Below are positions 1 through 6,741 of a DNA stretch of 14,447 nucleotides, in pieces. This stretch comes from an uncultured Oxalobacteraceae bacterium. GTDB lineage: Bacteria > Pseudomonadota > Gammaproteobacteria > Burkholderiales > Burkholderiaceae. The notes beneath the pieces were generated by a model. The model made no database searches. It saw only the letters and a program-made list of their open reading frames with translations, and was not told the DNA's origin. Position 1 is the stretch's first letter. Each line of letters starts with the position of its first letter. Made by a program: the position numbers and the translations under genes. Where the stretch lies: NCBI GenBank assembly GCA_946480015.1, contig CAMLIL010000123.1:1-14447 (forward strand), read 5' to 3'.

Positions 1-1030
1 GCAGAGGCCAGCAGACCGGCGCCGAGCTGCAACACGTCCAGGTTCTTGCTGCCGGTCTTAAAGTACAAGTAGGTTTCATTGATGACATCCTGGCCGTCAC
101 CCTGGTTGAAGACGAAGGTGTCAACACCGGCGCCGGCATTGATCGTGTCCTTGCCCGTGCCGCCGGCGAGGGCATCATTGAGGCTGCCCGCGTTGATTGT
201 GTCGTTGCCGTCGCCCCCGTTGATAATGTTGGGCGCGTCCGTCAACCCGGTCAGGGTATCGTTGCCAACAGTGCCGTTGTAGACCAGCTTGCCGGCAACG
301 GTTTGGTAATCCCACTTCGCGCCATCGGCGAACTGAATGGTTTGCAGCCGGTATAAGCTGCTGAAATAGCCGGTCAGCATGATCTGGTCGCCACCGCCGA
401 ACACCAGCGTCAGGTCGTTGCTGGTGGCACCCACGCCGCGCACGACCTGTGTCGTAGTGGCCAGCAGACCGGCACCGAGCTGCAGCACGTCCAGGTTCTT
501 GCTGCCGGTCTTGAAGTACAAGTAGGTTTCATTGATGACATCCTGGCCGTCACCCTGGTTAAACACGAAGGTATCAATACCGACGCCGGCATTGATCGTG
601 TCCTTGCCTATGCCGCCGGAGAGGATGTCATTGAGGCTGCCCGCGTTGACCGTGTCGTTGCCGTCGCCCCCGTTGATAACGTTGGGCGCGTCCGTCAATC
701 CGGTCAGGGTGTCGTTGCCGGCCGTGCCGTTGTAGACCAGCTTTCCGGTAACGGTTTGGTAATCCCACTTCGCGCCATCGGCGAACTGGATAGCTTGCAG
801 ACGGTAGGAGCTGTTGAAATAGCTGGCCAGCGTGACCTGGTCGCCACCGCCGAACACCAGCGTCAAGTCGTTGCTGGTGGCACCTACGCCGCGCACGACC
901 TGTGTCGCAGAGGCCAGCAGACCGACACCGAGCCGCAGCACGTCCAGGTTCTTGCTACCGGTCTTGAAGTACAAGTAGGTTTCATTGATGACATCCTGGC
1001 CGTCACCCTGGTTAAAGACGAAGGCGTCGA
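1..1030 (-). repeat. 453-bp tandem repeat (151 aa) inside the RTX gene, three copies, third cut by the edge
   Basis: The same plus-strand string ttcattgatgacatcctggc begins at about 77, 530 and 983, a spacing of exactly 453 bases, so the period is 151 codons and stays in frame. Each unit encodes one or two GGxGxD nonapeptides, then FVFNQGDGQDVINETYLYF, an NLDVL...LTLVFGGGDQ segment, FADGAKWDYQTV and LVYNGTxGNDTLTGLTDAPN. The copies differ by scattered substitutions only. The array continues beyond the left edge, so the copy number is unknown. Such near-identical repeats can expand and contract by recombination and are a common place for assembly collapse. Confidence 0.93.
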
Positions 1031-3530
1031 CACCGGCGCCAGCATTAATCACATCATTGCCGGCGCCGCCGTTGAGCACGTCGGTCTGCTTGCCACCTGT
1101 GATGGTGTCGTTGCCGGTGTTGCCAACAATAAGGTTTGATGAACCAGACAACCCGGTCAAGGTGTCATTCCCATCGCCGCCGTTGACCCGGTTATACCCA
1201 AGCGCTGTTAAATAGAGATCGAACTCTTGACCCGCACTATTTCCTAACTGAACAATTTTTTGCAATACCTGTTTTCCGAAATCTCCGCTAGCGGCCAAGC
1301 CTTCGCTAAACTCCAGCATCTGGGTCAATCCCGTCCCCGCATTTGCAAGGTATTGCGAGCGTAGCGTGGATACGACCGCGGTCACGTCGATGTCAAACGT
1401 TTGCGTTGAATTGCTCCAGGTCAGCTCGACGCTGTCGTAAAGCGGCTTAAACACGGTTTGCGCCATCAGCTGGTCGTACAGCGTTTGGCGTAGGTTAGCG
1501 TAGGCCCCGATTAACTGGCCAGCAATAGTGGCATTAAAAGGATTATTACTACCCCCACGTGTGTACACCTGTCCCAAGAATGCCTCCAGCGAATACAGCT
1601 GCCGCGCGTCGATATATGCTCCGCGACTGTCAGCAGCATGCTGGTCGGCGCCCGTCCAAGCCCAGATAGTCTGATCGATCAGAGCATGCCGGACGTCAGT
1701 GTCAGTCGTCGATGCAAAACTTTGCACGAGTTGCCGAAGCTTGCCGCTGGCGTCCCGCGCCATCGCCTGCTGCAGACTATGTACGTTGCCGAATCCGTTT
1801 AATTCCGGCATGGCAGCAATATCTGCGCTCACCGCGACCAGATCCTGATCAACCGTGCGCGCTGTATCGACGGCGAAGGCTACGTCGTCCATCGCGCGCG
1901 TGCTGCCATCCGTACGGGTATACGCGCTCGCCTGCAAATGCTGGTTGCCCTGTGCATCGGTGATGCCTGGCGAGGTAAATCCAGTGTTCAGGCTTTTGAT
2001 GCTGGCCGCACCCAGCGTCAACAACTCACCGTCTTCCACCACCCCGTCGCTGTTGCTGTCTTTCCAAACACGCAGTTGGGCAAAGGCGGTATCAGCGGCG
2101 TCCACTTTGCCGTCATGATCAGTGTCAAATTCAGCCAGCGCGGCAAAGCCGTTGGCTGCCTTGCTGCCGTTGGCCAGTAATGTATTCGTGCCAAACAGTT
2201 CGCTGCCGTTGTCGATCTTGCCATTGCCGTTTTTGTCCCAAACCAGCAGACCGTCGTTTTTGCCGACCCAGCCTGTGGTTTCAGCGAAATGGTTGCCATC
2301 GTGGTCGAAATGAATATCGGAGGCCCTGCTGATCGTGTCGACGCCGTTGCCGTCAAGGTCGAGAGTCAAGGGGTCGAAGACGAGCGCGGTTTGGAAGGAC
2401 GATTGGAGAGTGCGGATAAGCGACTCGGCCCCCAGCGTCCCAAGAATGCCTGCAGTAAGGCCGGCAGCTAGTGTCAGGGTCACCGCCACTCCGGCACCGA
2501 TCGGCCCGGTGAGGTAAAGCGGTGCCAGAGCCGAACCCACGATTTCGCCAGCAAGTGCGCCAGCTGCCATGCCGGCGCCGAATTTGGCGGCCCATTCGGC
2601 CATCAGCGATCCGGCCTTGGCAGTATCGCCAGCGTTCACCGCCGCGTTGGCCTCGGTGACGGTCAACAGCAGATCGACGATCGCTGCGGCCGTGCCAAGC
2701 TTGGATAACCCTTTGGCAACAAGGTCTATCTTTGACAAATACTCAGCGTCCGCCAGTATCGCCGTCTTATTGGCATCGAGCAGGCTGCTCATGACCGATG
2801 CTCCGGACAGCTTGGCGGGCATGTCGGCCGCGAATTCCGCCGCGGTACGCGTGGAAGTATCCGAGAGGAACTTGCTTGCGTCGACGAGATAGCTCCCGTT
2901 GCCGTTTGTGACGATTTCCAGATCGGCTGCTGTTCGCCATGACAACAGATCGATGGCACTCTGCAATTTCGCTTGCGCGCCGCTGCCGAGGCTGTCGCGC
3001 AACTCCACCAGCGCCTCGCGTGCCATCCCGTTGACGGTGGTGACGTTGGTGTTGTCGAGCAGGACCGGCAATTCGGTCAGACCGTAGACTCGTTCGGTGC
3101 TCGCGAATGGCGTGAGGGTCTTGACCTCGCCGGTGGTGGCGGCGACGAAGCGGGCCGAAGCGTCGGCCCAAGGGCCGGCCTTGGCGTCGAAGAGCCACTC
3201 TGTGGCTGGGCCACGGTAGCCATCCTCATCAAGAGTTGCAAAGTTGATATTAAATGCGCGCGCGACAGCTGCTCGAAAATCCTCGTTTTGCAGAAAATTC
3301 GCTACTTCAGTCTTGTCTATTACACGAATATCCTCACCGTTGGCGAGCATGCCGGTGATGACTTGACCGGAACTTACATTGTTACCAATCGGTCCGCTAT
3401 ACAGTACGGTCACCTTGCCAGTAGCGGACACATCCACTTGGGCGGCGAGCTCGCGCAAGCTGGCGGCGGTATCATAAGCATTGGGATTAGCGCGAAGCAG
3501 CTCGACGGCTTCGGTGGAAGTTAGGCTCAT
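1..3530 (-). CDS. RTX calcium-binding protein with FrpC-like self-processing module (3' end outside window)
   Basis: The reading frame is open from ATG at 3530 to the left edge (1176 codons, no stop); the C-terminus and any type I secretion signal lie outside. The start has a good AAGGGA ribosome site 4 bases upstream. Residues 1 to about 190 form a region I do not recognise, with no signal peptide. Residues about 305-372 are a glycine/alanine-rich hydrophobic stretch. A module like the FrpC self-processing module begins at FDPLTLDLDGNG, where Asp386-Pro387 is the expected cleavage bond, followed by EF-hand-like loops such as DHDGN, DKNGNGKIDNGSE, DTDHDGK and DSNSDG to about residue 520. A helical linker (about 555-775) precedes GGDGNDTLTG-type nonapeptides (from about 780) set in 151-aa repeats with an HCBP-related-like segment (NLDVLxLG...LTLVFGGGDQ...IQFADG). 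It is probably exported by a type I secretion system and folds on calcium outside the cell. Whether it is a toxin, adhesin or enzyme is not shown. No transporter genes are in the window. Confidence 0.9.
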   Translation of the reverse strand, partial: MSLTSTEAVELLRANPNAYDTAASLRELAAQVDVSATGKVTVLYSGPIGNNVSSGQVITGMLANGEDIRVIDKTEVANFLQNEDFRAAVARAFNINFATLDEDGYRGPATEWLFDAKAGPWADASARFVAATTGEVKTLTPFASTERVYGLTELPVLLDNTNVTTVNGMAREALVELRDSLGSGAQAKLQSAIDLLSWRTAADLEIVTNGNGSYLVDASKFLSDTSTRTAAEFAADMPAKLSGASVMSSLLDANKTAILADAEYLSKIDLVAKGLSKLGTAAAIVDLLLTVTEANAAVNAGDTAKAGSLMAEWAAKFGAGMAAGALAGEIVGSALAPLYLTGPIGAGVAVTLTLAAGLTAGILGTLGAESLIRTLQSSFQTALVFDPLTLDLDGNGVDTISRASDIHFDHDGNHFAETTGWVGKNDGLLVWDKNGNGKIDNGSELFGTNTLLANGSKAANGFAALAEFDTDHDGKVDAADTAFAQLRVWKDSNSDGVVEDGELLTLGAASIKSLNTGFTSPGITDAQGNQHLQASAYTRTDGSTRAMDDVAFAVDTARTVDQDLVAVSADIAAMPELNGFGNVHSLQQAMARDASGKLRQLVQSFASTTDTDVRHALIDQTIWAWTGADQHAADSRGAYIDARQLYSLEAFLGQVYTRGGSNNPFNATIAGQLIGAYANLRQTLYDQLMAQTVFKPLYDSVELTWSNSTQTFDIDVTAVVSTLRSQYLANAGTGLTQMLEFSEGLAASGDFGKQVLQKIVQLGNSAGQEFDLYLTALGYNRVNGGDGNDTLTGLSGSSNLIVGNTGNDTITGGKQTDVLNGGAGNDVINAGAGVDAFVFNQGDGQDVINETYLYFKTGSKNLDVLRLGVGLLASATQVVRGVGATSNDLTLVFGGGDQVTLASYFNSSYRLQAIQFADGAKWDYQTVTGKLVYNGTAGNDTLTGLTDAPNVINGGDGNDTVNAGSLNDILSGGIGKDTINAGVGIDTFVFNQGDGQDVINETYLYFKTGSKNLDVLQLGAGLLATTTQVVRGVGATSNDLTLVFGGGDQIMLTGYFSSLYRLQTIQFADGAKWDYQTVAGKLVYNGTVGNDTLTGLTDAPNIINGGDGNDTINAGSLNDALAGGTGKDTINAGAGVDTFVFNQGDGQDVINETYLYFKTGSKNLDVLQLGAGLLAS

Positions 3531-3547
3531 ATTGTCCCTTCCAATCA
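3531..3547 (-). promoter_or_regulatory. Ribosome binding site and stop-start junction between small gene and RTX gene
   Basis: On the minus strand the small gene ends TGA, followed by TTGGAAGGGACAAT and then the RTX ATG. The AAGGGA core fixes the RTX start at 3530, and the 14-base gap suggests the two genes are translated from one mRNA. The decayed upstream copy keeps almost the same junction (TGATTGGAAGGTATAGCATG), so the arrangement predates the duplication. Confidence 0.7.
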
Positions 3548-3961
3548 GACATCAAGCGTGGTGTCGCACGTGCTCAGACTGGAGTAAACTCCGCCTCCCT
3601 TATAATCCGTTAAAGCTTCGCGCAGATCAGCAAGAATCTCCTCACGCTTGCCGTCTAGCTCTGGTGGAATCCACAGATGGCGCAGTTTATAATGTGTCCA
3701 TCCATGCCCGCCCCTTTCACCGCCCGCGCCAATGGTGTCAAGTTCTACAGTAAGTAGAGTGCCTTTCCAGTAAAAGGACCACGAGGACTGATGCCGAAAT
3801 TCTTCACGTCCATTCGCGACTCTTCGCAAGTAAATATCGCGATCGCGATCAATTGTCCATGCGCGCGCATGCGTTCCACCCACAATGAAGCGCTTATCGA
3901 TCTCCTCCAGATCATATTTCTTGAGATCGGACTCAGTAATGTATTCGTTGATAAAGGCCAT
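3545..3961 (-). CDS. Small protein of unknown family paired with the RTX gene (copy B, 138 aa)
   Basis: I do not recognise this family. The protein begins MAFINEYITESDLKKYDLEE and is soluble-looking: no signal peptide, lipobox or membrane segment. It is rich in charged and aromatic residues, with a central block IDRDRDIYLRRVANGREEFR, then SFYWKGTLLTVELDTI and a glycine-rich GGERGGHGWTHYK, ending in a helical REEILADLREALT and GGGVYS. It stops 14 bases before the RTX gene and is probably co-transcribed with it. Comparison with copy A supports the ATG at 3961, although no strong ribosome site precedes it; an in-frame stop lies eight codons upstream. It is not a HlyC-type acyltransferase by eye. 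Possible roles, all inferred, are an immunity protein, a chaperone, or a binding partner in the position that frpD occupies before frpC in Neisseria (FrpD itself is a lipoprotein and unlike this). Confidence 0.85.
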   Translation of the reverse strand: MAFINEYITESDLKKYDLEEIDKRFIVGGTHARAWTIDRDRDIYLRRVANGREEFRHQSSWSFYWKGTLLTVELDTIGAGGERGGHGWTHYKLRHLWIPPELDGKREEILADLREALTDYKGGGVYSSLSTCDTTLDV

Positions 3962-4015
3962 GTTGTTTTTCTGTTGGAATTGTTAAGAAATAAAATTTGA
4001 TTGTTGTGAGGCGCC

Positions 4016-4476
4016 CCTGCAATTTCGCTTGCGCGCCACTATCGAGGCTGTCGCGCAGCCCCACCAGCGCCTCTCGTGCCATCCCGTTGACGGTGGTAAC
4101 GTTGGTGTTCTCGAGCAAGACCGGCAATTCGGTCAGACAGTAGACTCGTTCGGTGCTCACGAATGGCGTGGCGGGCCTGACCTCGCCGGTGCTGGTGGCG
4201 ACGAAGCGTGCCGAAGCGTGGGCCCAAGGGTCCCGCCTTGGCGTCGGACCGCCAATCTGTGGCTGGCCCCCTGTGGCCAGCCACATTGAGAGTCGATTCA
4301 GTAATATTAAATGCGCGCGCGACCGCTGCGCGAAAATCCCTACTATCGAGAAACTTAGCTGCTTCAGTCTTGTCGATTACACTAATATTCTCACCGTTGG
4401 CGCGCCAGCTGGCAGCGGTATCATAGGCATTGGGGTTGGCACAAAGTAGCTCGATGGCTTGGGCAGTAGGGCTCAT
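4016..4476 (-). pseudogene. Truncated, frameshifted duplicate of the RTX N-terminus
   Basis: From ATG at 4476 the translation MSPTAQAIELLCANPNAYDT matches the first residues of the intact RTX gene (MSLTSTEAVELLRANPNAYDT). About 38 residues present in the full gene after TAAS are then missing in frame, and homology resumes at ANGENISVIDKTE. One extra base at about 4231-4234 (plus strand gggtcccgcc against gggccggcc in the intact copy) shifts the frame after DAKAGP; the other frame then carries WAHASARFVATSTGEV and ELPVLLENTNVTTVNGMARE. Homology ends at the codons for GAQAKLQ (about 4016), matching about residue 189 of the full gene, where the sequence passes into the upstream region of small gene B. 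The frame actually read from 4476 would stop at 4039, giving 145 residues with a scrambled tail. Confidence 0.88.
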
Positions 4477-4493
4477 GCTATACCTTCCAATCA
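4477..4493 (-). promoter_or_regulatory. Conserved stop-start junction between small gene A and the RTX remnant
   Basis: The minus strand reads TGA, TTGGAAGGTATAGC, then ATG. AAGG is spaced suitably for the remnant's ATG. The layout is the same as at 3531-3547, 14 bases between stop and start, which shows both copies come from one ancestral gene pair. Confidence 0.6.
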
Positions 4494-4910
4494 GACCATA
4501 TCAAGCGTGGTGTCGCTCGTGGTCCGTGTGGAATAGACTCCGCCCCCCTTTTCAGCCGTCAGAGCTTCGCGCAAGTCAGCAATAATTTCCTCGCGAGCGC
4601 TTACTAGGCTTGGCGGCATCCACATCTGGCGCATTTTATAATGAGTCCAACCATGCCCGCCTCTTACGCCGCCCCCGCGAATTGTATCGAGTTCTACAGT
4701 AAGTAGAGTACCTTTCCAGTAAAAGGACCACGTGGACTGCTGCCGAAACTCTTCGCGTCCATTCGCGACTCTTCGCAAGTAGATGTCGCGTTCGCGATCA
4801 ATAGTCCAGTCGCGCGCATACGTGCCACCCACAATGAAGCGCTTATCGATCTCCCCCAGATCGTATTTCTTGACATCGGCCTCGGGAATGTATTCGTTGA
4901 TGAAGGGCAC
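4491..4910 (-). CDS. Small protein of unknown family, paralogue of the RTX-paired gene (copy A, 139 aa)
   Basis: This protein starts MPFINEYIPEADVKKYDLGE and matches copy B along its whole length, with roughly four in five residues identical by hand count. The blocks EIDKRFIVGGT, IYLRRVANGREEFR, FYWKGTLLTVELDTI and GGHGWTHYK are unchanged. Differences cluster after the glycine-rich block (MWMPPSLVSA against LWIPPELDGK) and near the C-terminus (TAEKGGGVYSTRTTSD against TDYKGGGVYSSLSTCD). I place the start at GTG 4910, since it aligns with the ATG of copy B and gives matching lengths; a TTG at 4937 would add nine residues. The frame is intact although the RTX copy behind it is decayed. Function unknown; if these are immunity or partner proteins, this one may be an orphan kept for protection against a related protein. 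Confidence 0.82.
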   Translation of the reverse strand: MPFINEYIPEADVKKYDLGEIDKRFIVGGTYARDWTIDRERDIYLRRVANGREEFRQQSTWSFYWKGTLLTVELDTIRGGGVRGGHGWTHYKMRQMWMPPSLVSAREEIIADLREALTAEKGGGVYSTRTTSDTTLDMV

Positions 4911-5159
4911 GTTGATGTTTTCTGTCTGGACTTGCAAGAAGATTAAAATGGATTATTGTTGATTGCCACATCAAATGAATAAACCGGCGCGATATCGATG
5001 TCCTGATTGAACTAACTGGAAGACGCCATTATTTCTGAGTACAGCCTACGATGATATCAAATTGCAACCAACAAAAAGCTCACAAATTATCACAGCAACC
5101 CCAAGTTCACAGTTAATTCAAGGTGTCATCTACCACCTTTGAAAACCGTGTCGCCCCCA
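4911..5159. other. AT-rich intergenic region upstream of the RTX locus
   Basis: About 250 bases without a supported gene lie between small gene A and the CNNM remnant. The stretch is clearly richer in A and T than the flanking cytochrome oxidase region (for example aaattatcacagcaac and ccaacaaaaagctcac). It is the natural place for the promoter of the minus-strand RTX locus, but I could not find a -35/-10 pair good enough to name. No tRNA, terminator hairpin or attachment site was seen. Confidence 0.5.
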
Positions 5160-5588
5160 GGCACACCAGATGTTCCGCCGTTTCCGCGAGGACGCGCCAC
5201 ACATCACCTTGATCCGCGAAAAAGCGAGCACCCGATCGGCTTCAACAGGCTCGACAATATGCTCGGTTCGATGGTGGTCGAATCCCGCGCAAAACGACTG
5301 GCTGCGCCAGCCGGACACCACCCTGGTCGGCAAGGCCAGCCTGCCGATCTTTTCACTCAAAAGATCCTCGGCATCGACATCGATAACGAAACCCTGGGTC
5401 TGGATGAAGTCGAATCGGTGGGCGGGCTGCTGATGGTGAAACTGGGCGATATCCCGAAGCAGGGTCAGAAAATCGAGTTCCCGCGCTTCGATATCGTAGT
5501 CAAGAAGATGAACGGTCCGCGCATCGTGCTGGTGAAGGTGATTCCCCAGCCCGGGCGCGATCAGGAAGACAGCGACGAGCGCGATTGA
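5160..5588 (+). pseudogene. C-terminal remnant of a CNNM/HlyC-CorC family membrane protein
   Basis: The last 75 or so codons of the frame ending at TGA 5588 read KILGIDIDNETLGLDEVES, then VGGLLMVKLGDIPKQG and a typical end FDIVVKKMNG...VLVKV. This is the transporter-associated (CorC_HlyC) domain of CNNM/HlyC-type proteins. Upstream, pieces resembling the family appear in alternating frames: FRRFREDAPHITLI (frame of 5170) resembles the end of a CBS domain, and WLRQPDTTLVGKASL (same frame, about 5300-5345) resembles the strand leading into the C-terminal domain, while the clean tail is in the frame of 5139. The membrane domain and most of the CBS pair are missing. An ORF from ATG 5139 (149 aa) could be called, but its first half is not family-like. 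It converges with the AI-2E gene, with adjacent stops. It was probably truncated when the RTX region was inserted or rearranged. Confidence 0.68.
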
Positions 5589-6662
5589 TTACTCGGGCGC
5601 GCTGACGCCCGCCGGTTCGATGCCGGTCCATTCCCGCATCAGCGAGTAGCCGACCGCCAGCAGGGTCGGGCCGATGAAGATGCCGATGAAGCCGAAGGCG
5701 ATCACGCCGCCCAGCACCCCCAGCAGCACCAGCAGGAATGGCAGGCTGCTGCCGCGGCTGATCAGCATCGGCTTGACGATATTGTCCACGCCGCTGATCA
5801 CCACCAGCCCCCACACCAGCATGAAAATACCCCACCCGGCCTTGCCCTGATCGAACAGCCACAAGGTGGCGCCGCCCCAGACCAGCGGGGGTCCGATCGG
5901 CACCAGCGACATCACGAAGGTGGCGAAGCTGAGCAGCGGCACCGCCGGCACGCCCGCAATGGCAAAGCCGATCGCCGCCACCACGCCTTGCGCCAGCGCG
6001 GTGCCGAGCAGGCCGTACATGACGCCGCGCACGGTATTGCTGACGGTGGCGGCCACCTTGGCCGCGTTCTCGCCGATGATCTTGTGCATCATGACGTCGA
6101 TGGCTTCGAGCAGGCGGTAACCGTCGCGGTACAGGAAAAAACTGACGAAGGCCGCCAGGCTGAGCTGCGCCACCCCCGTGCCGAGCACGATGCCGCCGCT
6201 GAGCAGGTAGTGGCGGGCCGGTTCGAGCATGCGCCGCGCCAGGTCCATCATCTGTTCGCGGCTGGACACCAGCTGGCGCAGGTAGTTGTCGACCGGCTCG
6301 CCCACCAGGGGGATGCGGCGGATCCACCCGGGCGGCGTGACGTGGCCGGACGCGACCGCATTGCGCAGCTGGTCGTAGAAATTGCCGACGTCGTCGGCCA
6401 GGTTGTAGGCCACCAATGCGATCGGCAGGATGATCAGCAGGACCAGGGTGAGCGTGAGAATGGCCGCTGCCAGGGTGCGGCGGCCGTTCAGGCGGCGCAG
6501 GACGGCCGTGTACAGGGGCCAGGTGGAAATGGCGATGGCCGCCGCAAACAGAATGGCGGCGGCGAACGGCCGCAGCACATACAGGCAACCGATGGTCAGC
6601 AGCGCGATGGCGCCGAGCTGGGCATAGTTACGGGCAGCAGGCTTGCTTGGTCGTGTGTCCAT
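5589..6662 (-). CDS. AI-2E transporter (PerM/YdiK) family membrane protein
   Basis: This 357-residue inner-membrane protein has the hydrophobic pattern of the AI-2E transporter family: paired membrane segments at about 14-48 and 63-86, a soluble middle part (about 88-150), and a cluster of segments from about 155 to the end. The family signature near the C-terminus is clear: GVDNIVKPMLISRG at about 291-304, then LLGVLGGVIAFGFIGIFIGP. The length is normal. The start chosen is ATG 6662 (MDTRPSKPAARNYAQ), with GAGGAT just upstream; the frame stays open to 6713, but that extension falls in a palindromic repeat. Members have been linked to autoinducer export, ion or proton antiport and other fluxes, so the substrate cannot be named. 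It follows the sco gene on the same strand, separated by the repeat, and may form its own unit. Confidence 0.9.
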   Translation of the reverse strand: MDTRPSKPAARNYAQLGAIALLTIGCLYVLRPFAAAILFAAAIAISTWPLYTAVLRRLNGRRTLAAAILTLTLVLLIILPIALVAYNLADDVGNFYDQLRNAVASGHVTPPGWIRRIPLVGEPVDNYLRQLVSSREQMMDLARRMLEPARHYLLSGGIVLGTGVAQLSLAAFVSFFLYRDGYRLLEAIDVMMHKIIGENAAKVAATVSNTVRGVMYGLLGTALAQGVVAAIGFAIAGVPAVPLLSFATFVMSLVPIGPPLVWGGATLWLFDQGKAGWGIFMLVWGLVVISGVDNIVKPMLISRGSSLPFLLVLLGVLGGVIAFGFIGIFIGPTLLAVGYSLMREWTGIEPAGVSAPE

Positions 6663-6674
6663 ATCCTCGTCGTC

Positions 6675-6733
6675 CCTCGCGAACGCGGGGACCCCATTTC
6701 GCCCGCTCGGCATAAGTCCCCGCTTGCGCGAGG
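6675..6733. repeat. Palindromic (REP-like) intergenic element between sco and the AI-2E gene
   Basis: Arms at 6675-6692 (cctcgcgaacgcggggac) and 6716-6733 (gtccccgcttgcgcgagg) are inverted and match at 16 of 18 positions, with a 23-base loop. The wording resembles the dispersed 'cgcgaacgcgggga' type intergenic palindromes found many times in proteobacterial genomes. It fills the gap after the sco stop and could also end or weaken transcription running out of the oxidase operon. No run of T follows, so it is not a standard intrinsic terminator. Confidence 0.7.
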
Positions 6734-6741
6734 CTCCCCCA

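Larger units (their letters stand above)
2961..4960 (-). repeat. Diverged tandem duplication of the unit [small gene + RTX N-terminus]
   Basis: Unit B spans about 2961-4008 (small gene B plus RTX codons 1 to about 189) and unit A about 4016-4960 (small gene A plus the RTX remnant). The left ends are recognisable from the shared string ctgcaatttcgcttgcgcgcc, found at 2961-2982 and again at 4017-4037. The right ends are similar too: both small genes are preceded by related A/T-rich leaders (taaaatttgattgttg at about 3991 and taaaatggattattgttg at about 4944). Unit A is shorter by the internal in-frame deletion described for the remnant. This is a duplication of neighbouring genes, not a mobile element: no terminal inverted repeats or transposase are seen. 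Confidence 0.8.

Noticed and set aside
410..592. Short minus-strand ORF in the RTX repeats
   Set aside because: Shadow frame of the long RTX reading frame, which is open throughout.
1..1030. CRISPR array
   Set aside because: The repeat period is 453 bases and codes continuously for RTX protein; there are no short repeats with unique spacers.
3545..4910. Small genes as HlyC-type acyltransferases that activate the RTX protein
   Set aside because: Position before the RTX gene fits, but length and sequence do not; none of the conserved HlyC/RtxC segments are seen.
4911..4937. TTG 4937 as start of small gene A
   Set aside because: GTG 4910 aligns with the ATG of copy B and gives nearly equal lengths; the extension has a stop in the matching place of copy B.
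5030..5075. Promoter with -10 like TATCAT on the minus strand for the RTX locus
   Set aside because: No acceptable -35 element at 16-18 bases; left as an unassigned AT-rich region.
5500..6588. 362-residue minus-strand ORF overlapping the AI-2E gene
   Set aside because: Shifted frame of the AI-2E gene; Arg/Pro/His-rich text with no membrane pattern, while the other frame matches the family.
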